Shown piece by piece: positions 1-7,854 of a stretch of DNA of 64,000 nucleotides. The stretch comes from Paenibacillus sabuli (GTDB taxonomy: Bacteria; Bacillota; Bacilli; Paenibacillales; Paenibacillaceae). The number at the start of each line of letters is the position of its first letter. The first letter of the stretch is position 1. The translations under genes and the position numbers were made by a program. Under the pieces are notes generated by a model, which saw only the letters and a list, made by a program, of their open reading frames with translations, did not search any database and had not been told where the DNA came from. The stretch lies in contig NZ_JACXIZ010000041.1 in the NCBI RefSeq assembly GCF_014705605.1, positions 1 to 64,000 of the forward strand, written 5' to 3'.

Positions 1-2133
1 GCCGCTCGCCAGCGCGGGCAGGTCGACGAACATGCGGCGCGCCCGCGTGAGCTCCCAGCCGAGCATCGCGCCGCGCTCCACCAGCGCGACGCGGCCGCCC
101 CCACGCGCCAGCGCCGCAGCGGCCGCGCACCCCGTCACTCCGCCGCCCACGACGATGGTGTCGTAGTGGGCCAGGCAAGGCGCTCCGTCCGGCGCGGCGG
201 CATGATTCGCATCATGGCGCTCCGCTGCATGGCGCTCTGCTTCGCCAACGACGTGCCGCTGCATCCGGGCAAGGCTGAGGCTCGCCGCCCTGCGCGCATG
301 CCGTCTCGGGTCGCGTACATACCGTGCAGCGATTGCCTCGCCGTCGACGCCTAGCACCTGCAGCAGCTCGCCGGCCGTCAGCTCGAGACTCCAGCGCAGC
401 GAGCTCGCCGCCGTCGAGGTATGCTCACCCCACAGCCGGTAGTCCTCGCCGAGCTCCGGTCGCGCCAGCATCGCGCCGAGCGCGCTTCGCAGCGACGCCT
501 GCGCCTCGGAATCGAGCTGTGTTGCAATGGCGAGGCCGTAGCGCAGCACATACAACAGATCCGTGCTGACGACCGTCTCCGCCAATAGGGTCGGCAGCTC
601 GGATGCGGCGGCCGCAGAGCGGACGCGCGTCATAGCGATCAGCGCAGCCACCCAATAAGGCGCCCCTTTGTTGTAGCGGCGATCTGCGGTCAGCTCGTCG
701 TCGCGACGGCGCACGAGGTCCGCGCAGACGGCGAGGCCGTCGGCATGACCGTGCAAGGCAAGCGCCAGACCGAGCGCCCGACGGCGGCGACTCCCTGGCT
801 CGGCTGCTGCGCATTCGGCCGCTGTTGCGCCACACACTGGCTCGGCAGGAGCATGTGCGAGCCACCACAGAGCCGCGCCGCTGTCCGGACCGCCCAGCGC
901 CTCGATCAGCTCGGCGATGCGCTCCGGATCGCCGAGCGTCGGTTCGGTGAGCGGCTGGTCACGCTTCCTGCCGCCTGGGACCGCACGCGGTCGGGATGCT
1001 CGCGTCAGATTGTCCGTAGCGAGCACGCCGCGCGCCACCAAGCGCTCCTGCAGACGCGTGACATTGAGGGTGCGCGGCATCACTCCGAGTCGGACGCTCA
1101 ACGCAGCGGCTACACCGGCGACCTCTCCGACTTTGTACATATCGCGTTGCATGCGCAGTGCAATTCCCGCATCATGATCGACCGACAGCGCGCGGCAGCC
1201 GACGAGCAGCCCGTCCACGCTGCGCGGCAAAAAACAGCGATACGGCACATCTCCGCCGATCGGCTGCTTGAACAGACCGCAGATCGATACCCAGAGCTGG
1301 GCCGAATCACTCTCGTTGGCATAATCGAAAGCATGATTGTCATAGTGAGATAAACAGGTCAGCACGACATCCGGGAAGCGCCGGTCAAAGGCAAAATCGG
1401 CATGCGTCAGCCGATAATCCCCCTCGATAAGCCGGCCTTCGCGTATGCCGATCATCGGACTGAGGTCGAGGTAATGGCGGGAGCGCGCATCCTCATCCGG
1501 CAGCCACGCGTATCGGCGCCCGTCGCGATGCGCCCGCGAGAATTCGCGCACATCGGTCGGATCGGTCCATCCCGCATCGAAATTAACATAGCGCAGCACG
1601 CCGTGCTCATCCACATAGCGCGGAATATACGAGTACGTATGGAGGGCGCCGTCCCGCTCGCGGCCGAGCGTATAGGCAGCGCCCGCCAGCGCGGCGACAT
1701 CCCCGTCGCCGGTGGCGTCGATGACGACCCGGGCTTCGATCTCGAGCGGACCTTCTTCCGTCTCGGCCACGACGCCTGTCACGCGCCCGTCCACCACACG
1801 CACCTCGGCGACGATCGCGCCGCCCCGGACGACGACGCCCGCTTCCTCCGCCAGCTCGGTCAGCGCCGCTCTGCGGCCTTCCGGGTGGAAGCCGCGCACC
1901 TTGCCGCCCAGCCGCGCTTGCCGCTCCCTTACGAAGCGGTCCACCTGCTCTTGCATGCCGCCGCCGGAGCCGTGGTAATAGTGATGGATGCCCGCTCGCG
2001 TTCCCGTCCCGCCAAGCGCGTGGTCTTGCTCCAGCAGAATGACGCCCGCGCCTTCCTCCGCAGCCGCCAATGCCGCGATCATGCCTGCGGTCCCGCCCCC
2101 GGCGACCAGGACCTCCGTATGCATGCGTTCCAT
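1..2133 (-). CDS. FAD-dependent oxidoreductase, two Rossmann folds, C-terminus cut by the window edge
   Basis: From an ATG at 2133, preceded by AGGAGGAGC, the frame stays open for 711 codons to the window edge, so the C terminus is not visible. Residues about 6-35 are a Rossmann FAD-binding fold (VAGGGTAG, then LLEQ), followed by GGTGTRAG, and a DATGDGD motif lies near residue 140. This matches the FAD_oxidored type of flavoprotein. Residues roughly 330-640 are Ala/Leu-rich and probably helical. At about residue 656 a second Rossmann fold begins (HYDTIVVGGGVTGCAAAA, then VALVERG), so one chain seems to carry two FAD modules. I checked the joining stretch (about 120-1020) codon by codon and found no stop. 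The substrate is unknown. The AraC gene transcribed the other way at 2324 is a candidate regulator. Confidence 0.8.
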   Translation of the reverse strand, partial: MERMHTEVLVAGGGTAGMIAALAAAEEGAGVILLEQDHALGGTGTRAGIHHYYHGSGGGMQEQVDRFVRERQARLGGKVRGFHPEGRRAALTELAEEAGVVVRGGAIVAEVRVVDGRVTGVVAETEEGPLEIEARVVIDATGDGDVAALAGAAYTLGRERDGALHTYSYIPRYVDEHGVLRYVNFDAGWTDPTDVREFSRAHRDGRRYAWLPDEDARSRHYLDLSPMIGIREGRLIEGDYRLTHADFAFDRRFPDVVLTCLSHYDNHAFDYANESDSAQLWVSICGLFKQPIGGDVPYRCFLPRSVDGLLVGCRALSVDHDAGIALRMQRDMYKVGEVAGVAAALSVRLGVMPRTLNVTRLQERLVARGVLATDNLTRASRPRAVPGGRKRDQPLTEPTLGDPERIAELIEALGGPDSGAALWWLAHAPAEPVCGATAAECAAAEPGSRRRRALGLALALHGHADGLAVCADLVRRRDDELTADRRYNKGAPYWVAALIAMTRVRSAAAASELPTLLAETVVSTDLLYVLRYGLAIATQLDSEAQASLRSALGAMLARPELGEDYRLWGEHTSTAASSLRWSLELTAGELLQVLGVDGEAIAARYVRDPRRHARRAASLSLARMQRHVVGEAERHAAERHDANHAAAPDGAPCLAHYDTIVVGGGVTGCAAAAALARGGGRVALVERGAMLGWELTRARRMFVDLPALASG

Positions 2134-2257
2134 TGCCTGCTCCTCCTTTTTAGACTATCTTCTTACTATACTTAGCCTAGCGCGGAGAAAGCTCCAGCTC
2201 AAGCTGTCAAAGCAGGTCATTTTTTAACCATTTTCGGAAAATCTCCATCAACAACTA

Positions 2258-2266
2258 TGGTATACT
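2258..2266 (+). promoter_or_regulatory. Extended -10 element for the AraC gene
   Basis: TGGTATACT (TG, one base, then a good -10 hexamer) lies 58 bases before the AraC start at 2324. No convincing -35 is present, which fits an extended -10 promoter. It sits in the 190-bp divergent region shared with the FAD protein gene. Confidence 0.5.
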
Positions 2267-2323
2267 GCATAAAAAGGTTAATAAAGACAAAAGGCGTTGG
2301 AGGGAAGGGAGAGAGACGAGCTT

Positions 2324-3421
2324 ATGACGGAAGTGCGTTATACCTTTGACAAGCTGAACCACACCCTGCTGTTGCACAGCTGCGTCTTTGGCAGCCGCCC
2401 GGCGGGCGTCGGCTACAAGCGTCACCGCAATCGGATGTTCGAGCTCTTTGCCTGCCGCGAAGGCGAGGTTGTCGCTCGCGTCGGCAGACGCTCCCGCCTT
2501 ATGAGAGCTGGCGACTGGGCCTGCATTCGGCCCGGCGTCGGGCACGAATTTTTTCACTCGGGCGATGGGGCGTACACGTTCTTTCACTTGCACTTCGATA
2601 TCGACGATCAGGAGCTGCGCGCCAGGCTCTACACTCCAGGGCGTATCTATATCGAGGCCACTGAGCCGGCCGCCGGCCGACTGGACGAATGCGCGGCGCA
2701 GATCGAGCGTCTGCTGCCCCCCGGCTGGAACATTGCGGGGGGTGACTCGGCAGCTAAGCCGGACGACAGAAGAAAGACAGTCCCCAGCGCGAAGGAGGAA
2801 GATGCTGCGACGAATGGAGCGCACGCACAGACCGAGGAAAGCGCCCAAGCTCTCAAGTTCGAAATAACGGCCCGGGGCATTCACACGCGGCTGTCGGTCA
2901 CGGGGCGGCTGGCGCTGCAGGCGCATGTCTTGCTGCTCATCCGCGAGCTGACGGAGGCGCTCGGATCGGAGTCGTCCACGCAGCCGGCGCTAGCGCGGGA
3001 GGGAGCGAGCCCCTACCGGACCGAGCTAGCGCAGCAGATCGAGGAGCAGCTCGGACAGTTGGTTCAGCGGAGCGGAACCATCAAGGACGTCGCCAGTGGG
3101 CTCGGCATCAGCGAAGACCGGATGGCGAAGGTGTTTCGAAGCGTGTACGGCATTTCCCCTCGGCAATACGTGAGCGAGCACAAGCTTGCGAAGGCCAGGG
3201 AGCTGCTAATCAGCACGACCCTGCCCGTAGGCGCAATCGCGACGCGTCTCGGCTTCGGCTCGCCGCAGCACTTCTCGCGACAGTTCCGCCGCTGGACAGG
3301 CGCCGCGCCGGGCAGCCTGCGTCCGTCCACCCCTTCGGAGGAGCGGGTGACAGCCGAGCCCGTGGACGCGGCCGCCGCGGGGACATCGCCATCCGATGGA
3401 CCTCCTGCGACGGACGGGTAG
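2324..3421 (+). CDS. AraC-family transcriptional regulator
   Basis: A 365-residue protein. The first 110 residues resemble a cupin-like sensor domain (HFDIDDQELRARLY region). A linker rich in charged residues follows. The last 100 residues are the double helix-turn-helix of AraC proteins, with IKDVASGLGISEDRMAKVF as the first helix pair and AIATRLGFGSPQHFSRQF plus RWTGAAPGSLR as the second. The frame also opens at a TTG at 2297, but the ATG at 2324 reads MTEVRYTFDKL and is the more ordinary start. The gene is divergent from the FAD oxidoreductase, so it may control it; this is inference from position. The C-terminal tail after the HTH is unusually long and rich in Ala, Pro and Thr. Confidence 0.85.
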   Translation: MTEVRYTFDKLNHTLLLHSCVFGSRPAGVGYKRHRNRMFELFACREGEVVARVGRRSRLMRAGDWACIRPGVGHEFFHSGDGAYTFFHLHFDIDDQELRARLYTPGRIYIEATEPAAGRLDECAAQIERLLPPGWNIAGGDSAAKPDDRRKTVPSAKEEDAATNGAHAQTEESAQALKFEITARGIHTRLSVTGRLALQAHVLLLIRELTEALGSESSTQPALAREGASPYRTELAQQIEEQLGQLVQRSGTIKDVASGLGISEDRMAKVFRSVYGISPRQYVSEHKLAKARELLISTTLPVGAIATRLGFGSPQHFSRQFRRWTGAAPGSLRPSTPSEERVTAEPVDAAAAGTSPSDGPPATDG

Positions 3422-3560
3422 GCGACGGCGGACGATTGAGCGGCAGACGAGCGTCGAGATGGACTATGGACTGCGAAACGCCCCTCCTTTGGAGAAACGA
3501 TCCTCCCCTCTCATACCTTCTACGGCTAACGGTTGCGGCAGCCGCTAGCGCCATCATCTC

Positions 3561-3642
3561 CTACCATCACCCCGCCAGTCCGACTACCATCACCTCACTA
3601 GACCGCCCACCGTCATCCCCTCACCAGTCCGTCTACCTTCAC
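3561..3642. repeat. Degenerate 23-bp tandem repeat
   Basis: Four related copies of a 10-bp core (CTACCATCAC, CTACCATCAC, CCACCGTCAT, CTACCTTCAC) start at 3561, 3584, 3607 and 3633, so the period is 23, 23 and 26 bases. Most of the remaining unit (CCAGTCCG) is also repeated. It lies in the 408-bp space between the AraC gene (+) and the MerR gene (-). I see no credible gene in that space. Confidence 0.6.
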
Positions 3643-3716
3643 GCAGGCACAGGCAGTATTCTAAGCGGCGTGAAATTGGCTGGAGGCGCAATCTTCCTAG
3701 CTGCAGCTCTCCTCCC

Positions 3717-3773
3717 GATTGAGTCACAGTGACGCAATCGAGCAGGCCAGGCGTTTGCCTGGCCTGCTCGATT
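3717..3773. other. Two adjacent inverted repeats between convergent genes
   Basis: 3717-3739 is a near-perfect 23-bp palindrome (GATTG-GTCAC either side of 3728, with one mismatch pair). Directly beside it, 3736-3773 forms a 17-bp perfect stem (arms 3736-3752 and 3757-3773) around the loop GTTT. The second would be a very stable hairpin in either transcript. Neither strand has a U-run on the 3' side, so it is not a standard intrinsic terminator, although its place between the AraC gene and the convergent MerR gene fits a transcript-end or anti-read-through role. Confidence 0.5.
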
Positions 3774-3829
3774 AAAAAGAGCCAACCTGTTCATACAAAG
3801 GGGCGCGCTTATGCCAATGGGCCATCCAC

Positions 3830-4588
3830 TCAGGTGCTCGTGAAGATGCGCACCGCATCGCGCAGGAAGACCGCCGTCCCCGGCTGCTTGGCGTCGTAGT
3901 GCGCCGTGAAGCGCGGATCGTCGACGTACATTTGCGCCACGCCCGCATGGGCTTCCTTCGTATACGTCGGCCAATAGAAGCTCAGCCACTGCTTGTGCAG
4001 CTCGGCCGCGCGCTGCGCCTGCTCGCTGGCCGGGTCGCCCGTCCGGACGGCCTCCGCCAGCGTAGTATACAGCTCCTCCGTCAAGCGTTCCTGCTCCTCG
4101 TGTTGCGCCTTCGTCATGCCGAGCAGCTTGGCGTTAGCTTGCTCCACGACCTCGTCGCCATAGCGGGAACGCGTCTCGCCCCCGTATTGCGCCTCATTGT
4201 CCTCTACCATCTTTTTCTTGAAGCCTTCGAATTTCTGATCGTCGGTCATGCTCCCTCTTCCTTCCTTGACGGCCAGCGTCCGTTCGAGATTGCGAATCAG
4301 CGCGTCCAGCTGTCTGCGTTCGTTCAGGAGATGCTCGCGGTGCGACCGCAGCGCGCCCAGCGCGTCATGCTCCGGCGAAGCGAGGATCGCCCTCACATCC
4401 TCCAGCTTCACCCCGAGCTCGCAGTAGAACCGAATCTGCTGCAGCAGATCGACCTCCTCGGGCCCATAGATCCGGTAGCCCGACGAATTGACCCTGGCCG
4501 GCTTCAGCAAGCCAATTTCGTCGTAGTACCGCAGGGTGCGGGCGCTGACACCTGCAAGCCGCGCGAGCTTTTGCACGGTGTATTCCAT
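3830..4588 (-). CDS. MerR-family regulator with TipA-like C-terminal domain
   Basis: A 252-residue protein. Residues 1-70 are a MerR DNA-binding domain (YTVQKLARLAGVSARTLRYY, then GLLKPARVNSSGYRIY). A dimerisation coiled coil spans about 75-115. The rest (GDEVVEQANAKL, HEEQERLTEELY, HKQWLSFYWP, YVDDPRFTAHYD) matches the TipAS drug-recognition domain. Full-length TipA-like proteins have this size. The start chosen is the ATG at 4588, preceded by GGAGGG; a longer frame to 4708 would run through its own promoter. TipA-class proteins bind thiopeptides or other amphipathic drugs and activate their own promoter, and the operator here fits that (4613-4644). The real ligand is unknown. Confidence 0.9.
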   Translation of the reverse strand: MEYTVQKLARLAGVSARTLRYYDEIGLLKPARVNSSGYRIYGPEEVDLLQQIRFYCELGVKLEDVRAILASPEHDALGALRSHREHLLNERRQLDALIRNLERTLAVKEGRGSMTDDQKFEGFKKKMVEDNEAQYGGETRSRYGDEVVEQANAKLLGMTKAQHEEQERLTEELYTTLAEAVRTGDPASEQAQRAAELHKQWLSFYWPTYTKEAHAGVAQMYVDDPRFTAHYDAKQPGTAVFLRDAVRIFTST

Positions 4589-4612
4589 CGTGTATCCCTC
4601 CTGACAATTCAC

Positions 4613-4644
4613 AGTATACCGGGTTGACGCAGCGTCAAGGTCAA
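4613..4644 (-). promoter_or_regulatory. MerR-type autoregulated promoter with spacer palindrome
   Basis: On the complement strand, -35 TTGACC (4639-4644) and -10 TATACT (4613-4618) are separated by 20 bp, longer than the 17-bp optimum. The spacer contains the perfect 15-bp palindrome TTGACGCTGCGTCAA (4624-4638). An over-long spacer filled by a dyad is the hallmark of MerR-family promoters, which the regulator untwists when it binds its ligand. It lies 24 bp before the MerR start, so autoregulation is expected. Confidence 0.85.
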
Positions 4645-4652
4645 GGGGTAGG

Positions 4653-4693
4653 ACAAAAAAAGAGCCGATCCCGATAACCTTGAGACGGCTCTT
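4653..4693 (-). terminator. Intrinsic terminator of the Rpn-type nuclease gene
   Basis: On the complement strand AAGAGCCG (4686-4693) pairs with CGGCTCTT (4660-4667), and a run of seven T follows. It begins 37 bp after the stop of the gene ending at 4730 and separates it from the MerR promoter. Confidence 0.8.
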
Positions 4694-4729
4694 GCTCGTT
4701 AGACCCATTACATGTGCCTGGAATACCCG

Positions 4730-5698
4730 CTACTCCTGGAGAATTCGCTCAATCACCGCTTCCGCCGCGTTCAGGCTGTTCACCTTGAAGATTTCGTCGA
4801 CGATCTGCTCCAAATGTTCCAGCCGTCTGACCGCCATCACCTTCTGTTGAAGGCCCTTCGATGGCTCGCCATATTGCGCCGCAAGAAACCGGCAGATAAA
4901 TTCGGCTTTGCCTTCTGCTTTACCTTCTGCTTTACCTTCTGCTTTACCTTCTGCTTTCCATTTCAGCTTGCCTTTCTCTTCCGCCTCTTTTGCCCAATAC
5001 GTTTTCAATTCCATGATTCGGGCCTCCTCTCGGGGATGCAGCTCGTGCATATGTGCTTGAAGTTGCTTCTCTTCCGTCTCGTCCCAGCCAAAGTAGGTTT
5101 CAAAAAAGCCGGCGATCAGCGCTTGTCGGGCAGGGTCCAGTTCAAGTCTCACCATCATGCGCAAAAATTCGAACTTGACCTGAACTCTTTCTTCCGGCCG
5201 ATACCCCATTTTGCTCAAAAGCGCACAAGCGACCGGATTATCTTGTTGTACATATTCTTTCCAGTTTTTCTGGTTTAACTCCAGCTTGAAGAAGCGAAAT
5301 CGCAGCACGTCCAGGAACGGAAAGCCAAGCCGGAATTCGTCCGACTCCTCCCGCTTTGGCTCGTAGCTGAAGATGGCGATCGGCACAATCCGGCGGCGGT
5401 ACTTCTCGTATAATCGGCTGAAATAGACAAACATCCGCTCTTCAAAGCTGGCCTGGACATACGCTTGCGGCTCGATGTGGACGATGATAAGCCCGTCCTC
5501 GCCTTTCAGCTTCGTTTGAACCAAGAGGTCGACCCGCCGCTTATCCCCGGAGGTCACATCCGTAAATACTTCCTCGGATAAAAAAACAGATTCCGTGAAA
5601 TCAATAGACGCATGCGCTTCGGGAAAAAACAAAAGCATGAACTCTTCAAAAAACGTCTGGATCAGTTCCTTGAACAAACGATCATGGTCGATTGGCAT
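4730..5698 (-). CDS. Rpn/YhgA-like PD-(D/E)XK nuclease family protein
   Basis: A 322-residue protein of the Rpn (formerly YhgA-like putative transposase) family. The N terminus reads DHDRLFKELIQTFFEEFMLLF. The nuclease core is visible as DLLVQTKL followed by IIVHIEPQA (the E-x-Q half of the PD-(D/E)XK motif) and FVYFSRLYEKY. In the family these are DNA endonucleases linked to recombination; here the partner is unknown. Near residues 245-262 a Lys-Ala-Glu-Gly unit is repeated about four times, encoded by an almost perfect 12-bp DNA repeat. The start is the ATG at 5698 after GGGAGG. No inverted repeats or IS structure flank it, so it is not annotated as a mobile element. Confidence 0.8.
   Translation of the reverse strand: MPIDHDRLFKELIQTFFEEFMLLFFPEAHASIDFTESVFLSEEVFTDVTSGDKRRVDLLVQTKLKGEDGLIIVHIEPQAYVQASFEERMFVYFSRLYEKYRRRIVPIAIFSYEPKREESDEFRLGFPFLDVLRFRFFKLELNQKNWKEYVQQDNPVACALLSKMGYRPEERVQVKFEFLRMMVRLELDPARQALIAGFFETYFGWDETEEKQLQAHMHELHPREEARIMELKTYWAKEAEEKGKLKWKAEGKAEGKAEGKAEGKAEFICRFLAAQYGEPSKGLQQKVMAVRRLEHLEQIVDEIFKVNSLNAAEAVIERILQE
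4911..4958 (-). repeat. 12-bp tandem repeat inside the Rpn-type gene
   Basis: Four tandem copies of a 12-bp unit (CTTCTGCTTTAC on the + strand) encode repeated Lys-Ala-Glu-Gly. The copies are nearly identical, so copy number is likely to vary by slippage. The unit keeps the frame, so the predicted effect is a longer or shorter charged linker rather than loss of the protein. Confidence 0.85.
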
Positions 5699-5778
5699 GC
5701 TGCAAGCCTCCCGCACTTCTTGACCTTATTATAGCAAAAAAAGACGGAGTTGGCTGAATATTATGATAAATTCTCCGC

Positions 5779-6813
5779 TCAGCCCGCAAGCTGCTCCACC
5801 AGCTCGCGTCCCGCCTCCAACTCCGCCTCGAACTCGTCGCGGAACGCATCGAGGATCGCCGCGCTGTGGCCGATCGCTTCGAGCTCGTCTGCGGCACTGG
5901 CCATGATGCGTTCGAAGTCGGCCGTGCACGCCGCCACCTCGTCCTGGCCCTCGGCCAGCAAGCGCTCGCGCTCGGCGCTGTCGGCGCTCAAATATTGCAC
6001 CCCGAGCGCCAAGGCCGCCGACTTGCAGGCGGAGCGCAGCGCGTCCAGCTCGTCGTAGGCCGCTTGCTTGATCCGCTGCGCTTCATCGTCGTCTGTGTCG
6101 TCATCCCCGCCGCCGGGAGCAGGACCGGGAAGGATCGGATTGCCGCCCGGCCCGCCAGGCGTCGGCGCAGGCACGGACTGAGGCGCTTCGCCGTCAGGCG
6201 CCTCCCCGTCAGTGCCCGACTCGTCCGGCTGCACCGACGGGTCAGGCTGCTCCAGCCGTGCGAGATAGGCCGGCGACTCGGCCGTGAGCGCCTTGGCCTG
6301 ATTATCCCAGCCGATGCGGGCGCCGACCGCCTCCGAGAGGAAGCGCAGCGGCACATAGGTGAAGCCGTCCACATTGTAGATCGGCGTGCTCGCCGGCAGC
6401 GTCACCGATTCGCCGAGCACGACCAGGTTCACGGACGACGGCGCCGCGGTCAACGTCTCCACCGGGTACGGTTGCGGCTCCGTCTGCGCAGCGTGTCCCA
6501 GCCACTCGCGCAGCTCCTCGCGCTGCGCAGGCGTCGGCTCCGAGAGCGTGACCGTGCGGGTCGACGACGTCCAGGTGACCTGCTTTTGCAGCGCATTGGC
6601 CGCCAGGCGCAGCGGAATATACGTCGTGCCTTTGTGAATGAAGGCATATTGTCCATTGGGCAGCGACACGCGCGCCCCGTCGAAGTGCATGCTGACGTAG
6701 CGCGACTGCACCTGAATCGCCTCGCGGCCTTCGCCCGCGGCACCAGCAGTAGGAGCCACCGCCCCGCTCAGCAGGGCTGTGCCAAGCACAAGACCGAGCC
6801 ATTTCTTCCTCAT
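5779..6813 (-). CDS. Secreted protein with copper amine oxidase-like N-terminal (stalk) domain
   Basis: A 344-residue protein. Residues 1-27 are a signal peptide (MRKKWLGLVLGTALLSGAV, cleavage near AGAAG). About residues 30-165 hold two copies of the copper amine oxidase N-terminal-like repeat (TYIPLRLAANALQKQVTW and TYVPLRFLSEAVGARIGW), a wall-associated module common in Paenibacillus. A Pro/Gly/Asp-rich linker follows (about 190-250). The last 90 residues are a helical domain with two cysteines (RSACKSAALALG, DEVAACTADFERI). The start is the ATG at 6813 after GGAGG. It is the last gene of the EPS locus, 39 bp after a related anchored protein. Its exact role is unknown; a surface scaffold is my inference. 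Confidence 0.8.
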   Translation of the reverse strand: MRKKWLGLVLGTALLSGAVAPTAGAAGEGREAIQVQSRYVSMHFDGARVSLPNGQYAFIHKGTTYIPLRLAANALQKQVTWTSSTRTVTLSEPTPAQREELREWLGHAAQTEPQPYPVETLTAAPSSVNLVVLGESVTLPASTPIYNVDGFTYVPLRFLSEAVGARIGWDNQAKALTAESPAYLARLEQPDPSVQPDESGTDGEAPDGEAPQSVPAPTPGGPGGNPILPGPAPGGGDDDTDDDEAQRIKQAAYDELDALRSACKSAALALGVQYLSADSAERERLLAEGQDEVAACTADFERIMASAADELEAIGHSAAILDAFRDEFEAELEAGRELVEQLAG

Positions 6814-6852
6814 CTGTCCTCCACCCTTTCGCGATCTGATCTTCGTCAACTA

Positions 6853-7800
6853 CTAGCCTTCGCCGCCGGCCGACAGCTCCGAGAGAATGCGTCCGAGCGC
6901 TTCGGCCTGCGCGGCCGCCTTGGCCGATTCGTAGCTGGCGCTCCAGTCGGGCATGCTGCCTGCGGACAGTCCCGCGTCGCGGTAGTCCGCGCGGGCGTCC
7001 TGGAGGATCCCCTGGAACGAAGCGTCGCATTCCGCTTCCGCCTCGGCCACCTTGCCGAGATAAGCTTGCTGAATCTGCTGCAGCTCGCCGCCGCTCCCGA
7101 GCTCGCCCAGGATCTGATTGACCAGCGCATCGGACTGGCTGGCGCAAGCGCGCTGCAGCTCCTGCAGACGCCCGGTATAGCGCGCGTCCAGCTCCGCCTT
7201 GGCGGCAGCGTCCCCGTCGTCCGTCTCGGTCTGCCCACCGACAGCGGGAGGCGTGTCCGATGGCGCGTCCGACGGATCGGCAGACGGGTCCGACGGCGCA
7301 GACGGGGTGTCGCCTGCTCCTCCTCCTGCGGACGATTCGCCAGTAGCAGGCGATTCGCCCGCCGCATCGTCATCGGCAGAGCCGCCCGCATCCGCAGGGG
7401 ATTGCGTCTCGTCCGGATGACCGTCGATGCGCCCTTCGCCGCTCGCCCCATCCGACGAGACTGGAGAATTCGGCGCCCCATCCCCGGCATCGTCCGTAGA
7501 CGCGGCGCGATCCGGCGGAGGCACGGAGCCGCCCCCGTCTTCGCCGTCAGTACCGTCTCCCCCAGCTGTGCCGCCCTCGCCCGTTCCTTCCGGACTCGAT
7601 TGCTCATCGCCAGACTGCTGCGCCACCGCGGGCGCCTCTTCATCCAGGCCCAGCCTGTCCCGCGCCTGCTCCGGCGTGAGCGAGCTCGCGTACCAATAGC
7701 TGCCTCCGACGACCAGCCCGGCGAACAGCACCAGCCCGATGGCCCCCCACAGGATACGCTTGCGCCATGGCTGCGGTTGTCGGGTAGTGGAATGCTTCAT
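6853..7800 (-). CDS. Membrane-anchored protein with disordered acidic linker and helical C-terminal domain
   Basis: A 315-residue protein I do not recognise. It has a short cytoplasmic N terminus (RQPQPWRKR), one transmembrane helix (about residues 17-38), then some 150 residues of Gly/Ser/Asp/Glu/Pro-rich sequence that must be disordered, and a 110-residue helical end (LDARYTGRLQELQRACASQ, AEAEAECDASFQGI). That end has the same layout and cysteine positions as the C terminus of the next gene (5779), suggesting paralogy. AAGGAGC precedes the start. The topology points to an extracellular domain held off the membrane, plausibly in EPS assembly or sensing. Confidence 0.7.
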   Translation of the reverse strand: MKHSTTRQPQPWRKRILWGAIGLVLFAGLVVGGSYWYASSLTPEQARDRLGLDEEAPAVAQQSGDEQSSPEGTGEGGTAGGDGTDGEDGGGSVPPPDRAASTDDAGDGAPNSPVSSDGASGEGRIDGHPDETQSPADAGGSADDDAAGESPATGESSAGGGAGDTPSAPSDPSADPSDAPSDTPPAVGGQTETDDGDAAAKAELDARYTGRLQELQRACASQSDALVNQILGELGSGGELQQIQQAYLGKVAEAEAECDASFQGILQDARADYRDAGLSAGSMPDWSASYESAKAAAQAEALGRILSELSAGGEG

Positions 7801-7854
7801 GGCATTCAGCTCCTTCCTGTTCCTCTCGCTTGCTCACACTGGTCACGCTCCGCG

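Noticed and set aside
2133-2323. Sigma-A promoter for the FAD protein gene
   Set aside because: TTGACA and TATAGT are present on the complement strand but too far apart, and other pairings have poor -10 boxes.
3436-3732. + strand 98-codon frame after the AraC gene
   Set aside because: It runs through the tandem repeat and palindromes; Ser/Pro-rich composition of repeat DNA, no domain.
3736-3773. Intrinsic terminator
   Set aside because: The stem is perfect but neither strand has a 3' U-run; listed as inverted repeats instead.
4730-5698. Active transposon (YhgA-like name)
   Set aside because: No terminal inverted repeats, no target-site duplication seen; the family is now regarded as Rpn nucleases.
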